Source: Chlorophyllum brunneum
Lineage: Eukaryota; Basidiomycota; Agaricomycetes; Agaricales; Agaricaceae
Length of the DNA: 64,000 nt
Assembly: GCA_963576785.1 (NCBI GenBank)
Contig: OY756146.1
Span: 248,001 to 312,000 of the forward strand
Direction: 5' to 3'
In this document: piece after piece, positions 55,804 through 64,000 of the stretch
Position numbering within the stretch: position 1 is the stretch's first letter
How the letters are laid out: each line of letters starts with the position of its first letter
Translations under genes and position numbers: made by a program
The notes under the pieces: model-generated
Seen by the model: the letters and a program-made list of their open reading frames with translations, nothing else
The model's database searches: none
Told to the model about the DNA's origin: nothing

Positions 55804-58800
55804 TCTCATAATGGACTACTGGTGAAAATAGTTCATCGTAATTGATTCCCTCTATCTGAGAGAATCCTTTAGCTACTAGTTGAGCACGGTATCGACCATC
55901 TGATTTGGGTGTAAAGACCTATCTATTTTTGACAGCTTTTCTTCCAGGCAGAAGTTTAGCTAAGTCATAAACATGTCTTTCTTTGAGTGATTTTAACTCT
56001 TCTAAGCATGCTTTCCACCATTTGGATTTCTCTTCTGATGGTAGTTGATCTAGATCCTTAAAAGAAATAGGAACTAATGGTGATTCAACTTTTTGAGCAC
56101 ACAGATAATCGATCATCCCTACTCCTCCTTCTCTGCATAAGTCTTCTATTGTAGAAGCTTCATGCTGAGAACGTTTATCGATTATTCCAGGTTTGGAAGC
56201 CTCTGATCAAATTTGTCTAACAAGTCTACTTGTAGAACTTGTTAATTTTGACTTAGGAGGTTGGAACATCTCATATTCCTGGAATATTTTGGTTGGATGC
56301 TTTGTAGAACCATAGAAGTTTCCTGGACGTTCAGGTACTTTTCTGGTTCTTTGCAGTCTCTGAGGTATTTCAGGAACCGGTATTTGATCCGAGTGACCTT
56401 GTGGTACAGAAGGACCAGCATCCCAATCATCTTTGACAGGTGAATAGGGTATGAACAGTTGTACATCCAGATTATTTCTTTGAGAAGGTGGATGTTTCGA
56501 ACCTTCAGGGTGATTGGGTGGATCAGTATATGATAACCCATCACTGTCATCGTCTTCTGGTGTTTGTGCTTCTCTTGATGGAAAGAGAATATTTTGCACA
56601 ATACTATCCCACTCCTCCTGAACATCTGTATCAATGTTCAGGACTTTTCCCTTTCCTTTATTCTTTTTAGGTTCAGGGAAAGGAGTTGGAATTTGACCAT
56701 GAACAGATCTATAAGTCCTATCTTCTGGAGAACCTTCGGGAGAAGTTTGGGGTATAGGACTCAGTGGTCTATCAATAGGTAAACCAGTAGATGGATCTGG
56801 AGCATGGAAGACAATTACTTCTGAAGGTGTGCTTCGAGAAGTGAAAGATGATGGTTGGTTCATCTGTTCTTCTCGTCTTTTCCCAATACATTTAGGGAAG
56901 TGTTCTTCACTAAATATGGCTGTTGGAGATGTATAGATTACATTTCCATTAAGATGCCTCATGAAACAATAGTTTTTCCTATCAGATGTCCAACCAAGGA
57001 AAATCATGAGTTCTGACTTTACTGTCAGTTTATTGTCTCTTATCTCTTTTGGGAGAAAGACATAAGCACTGCAGCCAAAGACTCTCTCTTTGGAGATGTC
57101 TGGAATCTTTTGATTCAACACTTCATAAGGTGTTTTCCACATGAGCCATGATACCGGTGTTTTATTATAGATATGTATCGCATGATCTATAGAAAACTCC
57201 CACCAACCGTCGGGAATACAAGCATGATGCCACATGGCTTCTGCTTTATCCATTAGAGTTCGGTTCAAGTGTTCCGCTCGACTATTCTGTTGGTGTATAT
57301 GTGGTGCACTGGTCTCATGTATAATCCCTAATGAGCGCAAATGAGATTGTAACTCGTCAGTTGCATACTCTCCTCCTCTATCAGTGCAGAGATATTTTAA
57401 TTTAGTCTTGTATTGAGTCTGAATTAGTGCAATGAAATTTTTCATTTCTTCTGCTGCTTCTGATTTCTTATGGAGGAAGCGAATCCATTCATGAGAGGAA
57501 AAGTCGTCCATTATGGTCATGACCCATTTAAATTTATGGTAAGAAAGAATCGGAAGTTCAACTAAATCCAAGTGAATTCTTTCGAATGGATGCTTTGCAC
57601 ATGTAGGGTTCTCTCTAAAGGGTTTCTGGTGCATCTTTCCCTTGGCACAACCATCACAGACTGGTTTTTGCTTGGGAATCTGCACCAGAGTAAACCCAAT
57701 CATATTTTTCTCAAAGTGATTGAGGATACAATTAGAGGGATGTCCTAATCTCGTATGTACAACTTTGTAGCCAACAATCAGATCTGTAGCTATAGCTGCA
57801 TGTTCTGAATGTACAATTTTGGTATTAACAAAATGTAAAGTAGTATTATGACTTGCTGAAGGATATGCTTGAAGAATAGCATTTCCTTCACTATCAACTA
57901 CTACAGATTTGTTGGCATCTGTTCTAACAGTTTTGCTATCTTGGCATAACTGTCCCACTGACATTAGTTGTTCAGAGGTTCCTTTTAGAAGGAAGACTGG
58001 ATATATTAATATCTGCGTTGGTTGAATGCTGTCAGTCTTCCCGTTATAGACTCTATGCTTAAGCATAACTGCACCAAGACCAACTGCATTAAGGTAGGGA
58101 CCTTGTGCTCCTACAGTCTTAATTGGGATCAACACTTCGAGTTCTTCGAAGTTGATGAAGTCTTCCACATAAGGGGTATAGTAACATGATGCCCCTGAGT
58201 CTAATAACCAAATGTCACTATAATCTTCTAGTGGCATTATACTTTGATCATTGCTTAGTGATCGAGATCGCATTTGATCCGGTACTCTTAAAAACTGATC
58301 GGGCATGTGTGTTGAGAAGCAAGAAAATTGAGAAGTGTTAAAACACTTCTCATTCATCCATTCGCATATATCAACATAATTATGGGATCCTAAAGATCCC
58401 AATAGTGTATTCAAATGCCTAGCCCCTGATGTCCCTTTCCCTTGCCCTTGCCCTTCTTCTTGCAAAGTCAGCCAGTCAGTATGTTGGTGACAGGACTGTG
58501 TTTCAGGGTTAGTAAGAGTATCTGAGATCAAATTGATCACATATCTAGCTCCTCCCTTCTTCTTGAAGTTGCTTCCATAGTCGGTCAACAAAAGTCCGAG
58601 AGACACCTCAGATTGAGGTGCTGAAGCAAAAGGTTCAGACTTTGGGGACTTTGGAAGGGGCCCAGAAGAGGGTCCTGCAGCATTTGCAGGATTCTTGGGG
58701 TTGCAGATGTTGTAGGCAACATCCTGAGCCGGCGCCATGAGGTCATCAACCTCCTGCTCACCTTCAAGCCACTTGAAGGCCTTATCTACCAATACTGTAA

Positions 58801-59251
58801 GTGTGGCAGGTTGCCTATAAGTGGTCTTGTTTTTCTGAGTAAGAGAATATTTCTTACTCTGAAAGTGCTCCGTAGGAGGGGAGGTCCTAGGAAGAGGAGG
58901 AAACTCCTCATTGTAGGTCCTGATGGCCGGAGCTACTATTTCCTCCAGAGTAGGAAGGTAGAACTGCTGAACCTCTCCAGGTTTGAGCGAATTGCCCCAG
59001 GCAACAGAGTCCATGCTTGGGATCTTTACCACATGGTGCATTGCCAAATTAATTTTTGTCCCAAATTTGGGAGAAACCAATAAGGTATATGGTGAACCAA
59101 TAGGTAAAAGAAAAGAAAAGCGGACATGAGTCACATTAATATTGGGGTTATTATGCTTCAAGAACCATTTACTCACCCTCATGTGTCCCTCACAGGTACA
59201 ACCTGGGGGATGACCAGAAGGAACAGAAGGTGCACCGGGTGGTGTCACCAA
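55804..59251 (-). pseudogene. Copia D pol, protease and integrase to RT N-terminus
   Basis: A long frame is open from 59251 to a TGA at 56207-56209; copia A has CGA there. It holds a CTCEGH segment near the start, the protease motif LLDSGASCYYTP (about residue 345), the integrase zinc region (HTRLGHPSN..CDGCAKGK), core motifs (LDLVELPILSY; TDRGGEYATDEL; HQQNSRAEHL), a target-joining tail and the start of RT. A TGA lies directly before it in the gag frame. The RT continues at 56116-55804 and, across the gypsy insertion, at 44292. At least two TGA codons disable it. Confidence 0.88.
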
Positions 59252-59470
59252 TCATCCTTGTTGGGTGCAGGGATAAGAGACCTTGTGCATTCTTCAATCA
59301 TAGCAATCGAGAGCACGTTTCTTCACCATTTGCATGGGCAAAGGACCAGTGACGTGGTTGCACCAGGTGATCACCTGTTGAATCCACAGTGAGTTTTCGA
59401 GGAGGGCAGTGAAACATAAGTTTCGTGCTTCAGCATGCACCTTTTTCTCAAGCTCAGCACGAGCATTCTC

Positions 59471-60562
59471 TCATGTCTGCTGGACCTTCTTGGGGTTAAC
59501 CCAAGTAACAGGCTTAGGTCTCTCACTCACTAAAACACAAGTGGTTGGAGGAGTGGGAGTGGGAGCAGGTCGAGGCATGTCCATGCACCTTATTAGGTCG
59601 AAGGAGGTCATCCCCAGACCAGTGAAACAACAGACCGTTGGTTCTGTGGCAGTGGCAAAGCCTGCCATGGCTTCTGCCATGTGAGCCTGAAGTTTACCCT
59701 GGCACTTCTTGGGCTTCTTTTTCTTCTTCTGGATGTTAATCCAGGTAGGAGTAGGAGGAGAAGGCTGAGAGGGCTGCCCACTCGGATTGGCAGGGTGGTG
59801 AGGTCCTCTCACTGGCTGGGCCCTGGTGTCACCTCCAGGGTGGAAGCAGTTCCAGGGTGGTCCAGGGCAAGTCCTGGGGAAGTTGCCCTGAGGGCAAGCT
59901 TGGTAGTTAGCAGTAGTAGCATATGAAGCTTGTTGGTTAGACATGTTGGGTCTGGATCCTTCATGTCTTGACCACTCAGCATTTATAGCCTGCTGAACTA
60001 CCTCCCAGGTCATATCTACAACATCGTGATTATTTGCCAATGTTGTTTGTGCCACAGCATTCCAATTAGGTGGTAATGCATTCAAAGCGATCATTGCACC
60101 AAGAACTTCTGGCAACTTTACTTTAGCTGTTTCTAATTGAGAAGCCATTGTTCTCAATTCAGCTAGATCCATTGCTGGATCTTGATTCCCTGAGATGCAT
60201 TTTTGCAACATTCTCTGGAGGATTGAATATACTGCGGTGGGAGAAGGTGTCCCAAAGCAGGTTTTCAAGTCATTCCAGAGGAATCCAGGAGCGTCATGTC
60301 CATGGAGTAATAGGGAATCAGATAAGGTGCCATTAATAACAGCCAATGCCTGACCTCTCAGTTGATCTCTCCTTCTGTCCTCCTCCATTAAGGTGGTAGA
60401 GTTTGCAGGAGAGAGATTCTGACTTGTCACAGTCCATCCTGATTGGTTGGAACCAGTGACAGATATGAGTGTCAAGGCATCCTGAAGCCTTCTAGACCAG
60501 AACACATAGTTCTTAGGCCCATTAAGCTTAGGCAAACCAGAGATGATATTATTGGTAGACAT
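59471..60562 (-). CDS. Copia D Gag
   Basis: 363 residues from ATG 60562 (MSTNNIISGLPKLNGPKN), ending at TGA 59471 where copia C has CGA and keeps reading; the full Gag was probably longer. Core: FWSRRLQDALTL, LRTMASQLETAK, then a Pro-rich part and QKKKKKPKK. It matches copia E almost exactly but in inverted orientation. No CCHC knuckle. Confidence 0.82.
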   Translation of the reverse strand: MSTNNIISGLPKLNGPKNYVFWSRRLQDALTLISVTGSNQSGWTVTSQNLSPANSTTLMEEDRRRDQLRGQALAVINGTLSDSLLLHGHDAPGFLWNDLKTCFGTPSPTAVYSILQRMLQKCISGNQDPAMDLAELRTMASQLETAKVKLPEVLGAMIALNALPPNWNAVAQTTLANNHDVVDMTWEVVQQAINAEWSRHEGSRPNMSNQQASYATTANYQACPQGNFPRTCPGPPWNCFHPGGDTRAQPVRGPHHPANPSGQPSQPSPPTPTWINIQKKKKKPKKCQGKLQAHMAEAMAGFATATEPTVCCFTGLGMTSFDLIRCMDMPRPAPTPTPPTTCVLVSERPKPVTWVNPKKVQQT

Positions 60563-60588
60563 AATATCTTTGTCGAGTGTATTTCTTT

Positions 60589-60800
60589 CTAGAAGAAAAT
60601 TCTCATATCAGCAATGATCAAATGCAAGGATAACTCTGTCAGGTAAAGCCCTATCATCCTATCTCAGTTAGAGGGGATGATAATGGTTTAACCATTGGTA
60701 AGGCTACTGGGGCCCATAACCTGTTGAGGAAATGACCGTAACAAGTTGTTTGCTGGGGGCAGCAGTAAACGCAGTGGGAGAGAACATAGGGTCTACTCAC
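60589..60800 (-). other. Predicted leader intron of copia D
   Basis: 212 bases from GTGAGT (60800) to TTCTAG (60589) on the minus strand, identical in layout to copia E, with CTGAT before the acceptor. Spans the end of U5 and the primer site. Confidence 0.6.
60709..60721 (-). promoter_or_regulatory. Primer-binding site of copia D
   Basis: GGTTATGGGCCCC on the minus strand directly after the 5' LTR, identical to copies B and E. Confidence 0.75.
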
Positions 60801-61152
60801 TGAGATAATAAGCTTCTATCTGATACCTGTAAAAAGGTAATTTGGATAGACAGATATTATTGATAAAGTGGTCGGTGTCAGAAGTGTAGAGGTCAAAGTC
60901 GAGTAAATCAATACTAGTGTTGTACTCAAAGAGATAGGCAATGATGAAGAGGTTGTTTGATTGAACAAGATGCAGAACTAGGTCTGCTACATGGGGTTTA
61001 TATACATGTAAGAACATAGATGAGTTATACTACATAAAATACTAGGAATACATAGAATATTCCTTATGACTCCCTTTAACTGCGGCATAGTGCCTGTGGA
61101 GTACTGCAGAACATAGTATACTAGTCATTGGTACTATGTAGAATAATCTATC
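60722..61152 (-). repeat. 5' LTR of copia D (cut by the gap)
   Basis: 431 bases present; the outer part lies in the gap. The ORF at 61017-60793 is open and identical to that of copia E. Confidence 0.92.
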
Positions 61153-61352
61153 NNNNNNNNNNNNNNNNNNNNNNNNNNNNNNNNNNNNNNNNNNNNNNNN
61201 NNNNNNNNNNNNNNNNNNNNNNNNNNNNNNNNNNNNNNNNNNNNNNNNNNNNNNNNNNNNNNNNNNNNNNNNNNNNNNNNNNNNNNNNNNNNNNNNNNNN
61301 NNNNNNNNNNNNNNNNNNNNNNNNNNNNNNNNNNNNNNNNNNNNNNNNNNNN
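61153..61352. other. Assembly gap, exactly 200 N
   Basis: Round-number gap at the centre of a near-perfect inverted repeat. Any translation across it is meaningless. Confidence 0.99.
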
Positions 61353-61682
61353 GTATTCCTAGTATTTTATGTAGTATAACTCATCTATGTTCTTACATGT
61401 ATATAAACCCCATGTAGCAGACCTAGTTCTGCATCTTGTTCAATCAAACAACCTCTTCATCATTGCCTATCTCTTTGAGTACAACACTAGTATTGATTTA
61501 CTCGACTTTGACCTCTACACTTCTGACACCGACCACTTTATCAATAATATCTGTCTATCCAAATTACCTTTTTACAGGTATCAGATAGAAGCTTATTATC
61601 TCAGTGAGTAGACCCTATGTTCTCTCCCACTGCGTTTACTGCTGCCCCCAGCAAACAACTTGTTACGGTCATTTCCTCAACA
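61353..61682 (+). repeat. 5' LTR of copia E (cut by the gap)
   Basis: Last 330 bases of the LTR, with the TATATAA region near 61400, a 74-codon ORF (61387-61611) and the CAACA end. Confidence 0.92.
61387..61611 (+). CDS. LTR-embedded 74-codon ORF
   Basis: Present and open in most LTRs of the family (16416-16186, 24455-24231, 41416-41640, 42723-42493, 61017-60793 and here). It ends in RYQIEAYYLSE or YYLGE, and its last codons are the GTGAGTAG donor. In the comparison with 41416-41640 about 15 of 27 differences are at third positions and there are no indels. Its ATG lies just upstream of the TATA box, so it may not be in the main RNA. It could be the first coding exon of Gag, a separate small protein, or chance. 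Confidence 0.4.
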   Translation: MFLHVYKPHVADLVLHLVQSNNLFIIAYLFEYNTSIDLLDFDLYTSDTDHFINNICLSKLPFYRYQIEAYYLSE

Positions 61683-61815
61683 GGTTATGGGCCCCAGTAG
61701 CCTTACCAATGGTTAAACCATTATCATCCCCTCTAACTGAGATAGGATGATAGGGCTTTACCTGACAGAGTTATCCTTGCATTTGATCATTGCTGATATG
61801 AGAATTTTCTTCTAG
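61604..61815 (+). other. Predicted leader intron of copia E (removes the primer site)
   Basis: Donor GTGAGT at 61604, acceptor TTTTCTTCTAG ending 61815, CTGAT branch-point candidate about 20 bases before the AG. All are conserved in copies B, C and D. The 212-base segment includes five ATG triplets and the primer site. After removal the LTR ORF frame would run directly into the gag ATG at 61842 without a stop. Confidence 0.6.
61683..61695 (+). promoter_or_regulatory. Primer-binding site of copia E
   Basis: GGTTATGGGCCCC directly after the LTR end, complementary to the anticodon arm of initiator tRNA-Met. Confidence 0.75.
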
Positions 61816-61841
61816 AAAGAAATACACTCGACAAAGATATT

Positions 61842-62933
61842 ATGTCTACCAATAATATCATCTCTGGTTTGCCTAAGCTTAATGGGCCTAAGAACTATGT
61901 GTTCTGGTCTAGAAGGCTTCAGGATGCCTTGACACTCATATCTGTCACTGGTTCCAACCAATCAGGATGGACTGTGACAAGTCAGAATCTCTCTCCTGCA
62001 AACTCTACCACCTTAACGGAGGAGGACAGAAGGAGAGATCAACTGAGAGGTCAGGCATTGGCTGTTATTAATGGCACCTTATCTGATTCCCTATTACTCC
62101 ATGGACATGACGCTCCTGGATTTCTCTGGAATGACTTGAAAACCTGCTTTGGGACACCTTCTCCCACCGCAGTATATTCAATCCTCCAGAGAATGTTGCA
62201 AAAATGCATCTCAGGGAATCAAGATCCAGCAATGGATCTAGCTGAATTGAGAACAATGGCTTCTCAATTAGAAACAGCTAAAGTAAAGTTGCCAGAAGTT
62301 CTTGGTGCAATGATCGCTTTGAATGCATTACCACCTAATTGGAATGCTGTGGCACAAACAACATTGGCAAATAATCACGATGTTGTAGATATGACCTGGG
62401 AGGTAGTTCAGCAGGCTATAAATGCTGAGTGGTCAAGACATGAAGGATCCAGACCCAACATGTCTAACCAACAAGCTTCATATGCTACTACTGCTAACTA
62501 CCAAGCTTGCCCTCAGGGCAACTTCCCCAGGACTTGCCCTGGACCACCCTGGAACTGCTTCCACCCTGGAGGTGACACCAGGGCCCAGCCAGTGAGAGGA
62601 CCTCACCACCCTGCCAATCCGAGTGGGCAGCCCCCTCAGCCTTCTCCTCCTACTCCTACCTGGATTAACATCCAGAAGAAGAAAAAGAAGCCCAAGAAGT
62701 GCCAGGGTAAACTTCAGGCTCACATGGCAGAAGCCATGGCAGGCTTTGCCACTGCCACAGAACCAACGGTCTGTTGTTTCACTGGTCTGGGGATGACCTC
62801 CTTCGACCTAATAAGGTGCATGGACATGCCTCGACCTGCTCCCACTCCCACTCCTCCAACCACTTGTGTTTTAGTGAGTGAGAGACCTAAGCCTGTTACT
62901 TGGGTTAACCCCAAGAAGGTCCAGCAGACATGA
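61842..62933 (+). CDS. Copia E Gag
   Basis: 363 residues, same start and TGA end (62931-62933) as copia D. The frame continues after the stop through ENARAELEKK to further TGA codons near 63108 and 63150, then into the pol frame at 63153, so gag and pol share one frame separated only by stops. Role: particle protein of the element. Confidence 0.82.
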   Translation: MSTNNIISGLPKLNGPKNYVFWSRRLQDALTLISVTGSNQSGWTVTSQNLSPANSTTLTEEDRRRDQLRGQALAVINGTLSDSLLLHGHDAPGFLWNDLKTCFGTPSPTAVYSILQRMLQKCISGNQDPAMDLAELRTMASQLETAKVKLPEVLGAMIALNALPPNWNAVAQTTLANNHDVVDMTWEVVQQAINAEWSRHEGSRPNMSNQQASYATTANYQACPQGNFPRTCPGPPWNCFHPGGDTRAQPVRGPHHPANPSGQPPQPSPPTPTWINIQKKKKKPKKCQGKLQAHMAEAMAGFATATEPTVCCFTGLGMTSFDLIRCMDMPRPAPTPTPPTTCVLVSERPKPVTWVNPKKVQQT

Positions 62934-63152
62934 GAGAATGCTCGTGCTGAGCTTGAGAAAAAGGTGCATGCTGAAGCACGAAACTTATGTTTCACTGCCC
63001 TCCTCGAAAACTCACTGTGGATTCAACAGGTGATCACCTGGTGCAACCACGTCACTGGTCCTTTGCCCATGCAAATGGTGAAGAAACGTGCTCTCGATTG
63101 CTATGATTGAAGAATGCACAAGGTCTCTTATCCCTGCACCCAACAAGGATGA

Positions 63153-64000
63153 TTGGTGACACCACCCGGTGCACCTTCTGTTCCTTCTGGTCATCCCCCA
63201 GGTTGTACCTGTGAGGGACACATGAGGGTGAGTAAATGGTTCTTGAAGCATAATAACCCCAATATTAATGTGACTCATGTCCGCTTTTCTTTTCTTTTAC
63301 CTATTGGTTCACCATATACCTTATTGGTTTCTCCCAAATTTGGGACAAAAATTAATTTGGCAATGCACCATGTGGTAAAGATCCCAAGCATGGACTCTGT
63401 TGCCTGGGGCAATTCGCTCAAACCTGGAGAGGTTCAGCAGTTCTACCTTCCTACTCTGGAGGAAATAGTAGCTCCGGCCATCAGGACCTACAATGAGGAG
63501 TTTCCTCCTCTTCCTAGGACCTCCCCTCCTACGGAGCACTTTCAGAGTAAGAAATATTCTCTTACTCAGAAAAACAAGACCACTTATAGGCAACCTGCCA
63601 CACTTACAGTATTGGTAGATAAGGCCTTCAAGTGGCTTGAAGGTGAGCAGGAGGTTGATGACCTCATGGCGCCGGCTCAGGATGTTGCCTACAACATCTG
63701 CAACCCCAAGAATCCTGCAAATGCTGCAGGACCCTCTTCTGGGCCCCTTCCAAAGTCCCCAAAGTCTGAACCTTTTGCTTCAGCACCTCAATCTGAGGTG
63801 TCTCTCGGACTTTTGTTGACCGACTATGGAAGCAACTTCAAGAAGAAGGGAGGAGCTAGATATGTGATCAATTTGATCTCAGATACTCTTACTAACCCTG
63901 AAACACAGTCCTGTCACCAACATACTGACTGGCTGACTTTGCAAGAAGAAGGGCAAGGGCAAGGGAAAGGGACATCAGGGGCTAGGCATTTGAATACACT
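63153..64000 (+). pseudogene. Copia E pol, N-terminal part, runs off the window
   Basis: Open from just after TGA 63150-63152 to the window end, starting VTPPGAPSVPSGHPPG and containing CTCEGHMRVSKWFLK and DKAFKWLEGEQEVDDLMAP. It is in the gag frame. There is no ATG at the start, so it depends on upstream translation. Its protease and later domains are outside the window. Confidence 0.75.

Larger units (their letters stand above)
42422..61152 (-). mobile_element. Copia copy D, minus strand, split by a gypsy insertion
   Basis: 3' LTR 42422-42993, RNase H/RT 42994-44292, gypsy insertion 44293-55798, rest of pol and gag 55804-60562, primer site 60709-60721, 5' LTR 60722 into the N gap. Without the insertion the internal part is about 6.2 kb and the element about 7.4 kb. 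Copia sequence is continuous across the insertion apart from the duplicated TGCTG. Confidence 0.92.
61353..64000 (+). mobile_element. Copia copy E, plus strand (3' part outside window)
   Basis: LTR remainder (61353-61682), primer site, leader, gag and the beginning of pol up to the window end. It differs from copia D at only a few bases over 2.6 kb (at least three seen by eye, for example Met/Thr in the EEDRRR region) but is its mirror image around the gap. Confidence 0.9.

Noticed and set aside
61128..61379. Open frame spanning the N block
   Set aside because: It exists only because N triplets are translated as X.

Overview
The window looks like a transposon-rich stretch of a basidiomycete (probably Agaricomycete) nuclear genome. 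Evidence: spliceosomal introns of about 46-81 bp, two tandem FunK1-type kinase genes, a fungal Str2-type cystathionine gamma-synthase, a Sos7-like kinetochore gene, and copia, chromovirus, LINE and Helitron elements. No bacterial features, rRNA, tRNA or CRISPR array were seen.

Layout. 1-24730 is a nest of elements. Copia A (+, cut by the window edge) sits in the LTR of copia B (-). Copia B also holds a complete LINE insertion (8769-14712, 15-bp target duplication), and itself interrupts the gag of another copia family (16696-17228). A second LINE (17.6-21.7 kb, +) is fused to a half copy, copia C (-). 24.7-25.9 kb is the C-terminal part of a Helitron helicase. 26.2-42.4 kb is the gene island: a decayed paralogue (26245-26902), cystathionine gamma-synthase (27231-29280), two FunK1 kinases (30034-33347 and 34398-37976), a Sos7-like gene and a small unknown gene (both -), and an unknown gene cut in two by an LTR and an inversion (40874-42416). 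42.4-61.15 kb is copia D (-), which holds an 11.5-kb Ty3/gypsy chromovirus block (44293-55798, 5-bp target duplication). After a 200-N gap, copia E (+) repeats copia D almost exactly in inverted orientation to the window end.

How parts work together. The copia family has LTRs of about 570 bp, a primer-binding site matching the anticodon region of initiator tRNA-Met, and a conserved intron-like segment (about 212 bp) running from U5 across that site to just before gag. Splicing it would leave an ATG-free leader, or fuse an LTR-encoded ORF in frame to Gag, and would remove the primer site from the mRNA. The chromovirus carries Gag (two zinc knuckles), protease, reverse transcriptase, RNase H, integrase and chromodomain. 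A 12-nt complementarity between the expected transcript start and the site just after the 5' LTR fits Tf1/sushi-type self-priming. An extra 278-codon ORF of unknown function lies between the chromodomain and the 3' LTR in two copies, mostly with silent differences, and a diverged third homologue lies between them. Many nonsense codons in the element copies are C-to-T changes at CpG, pointing to methylation- or RIP-like decay.
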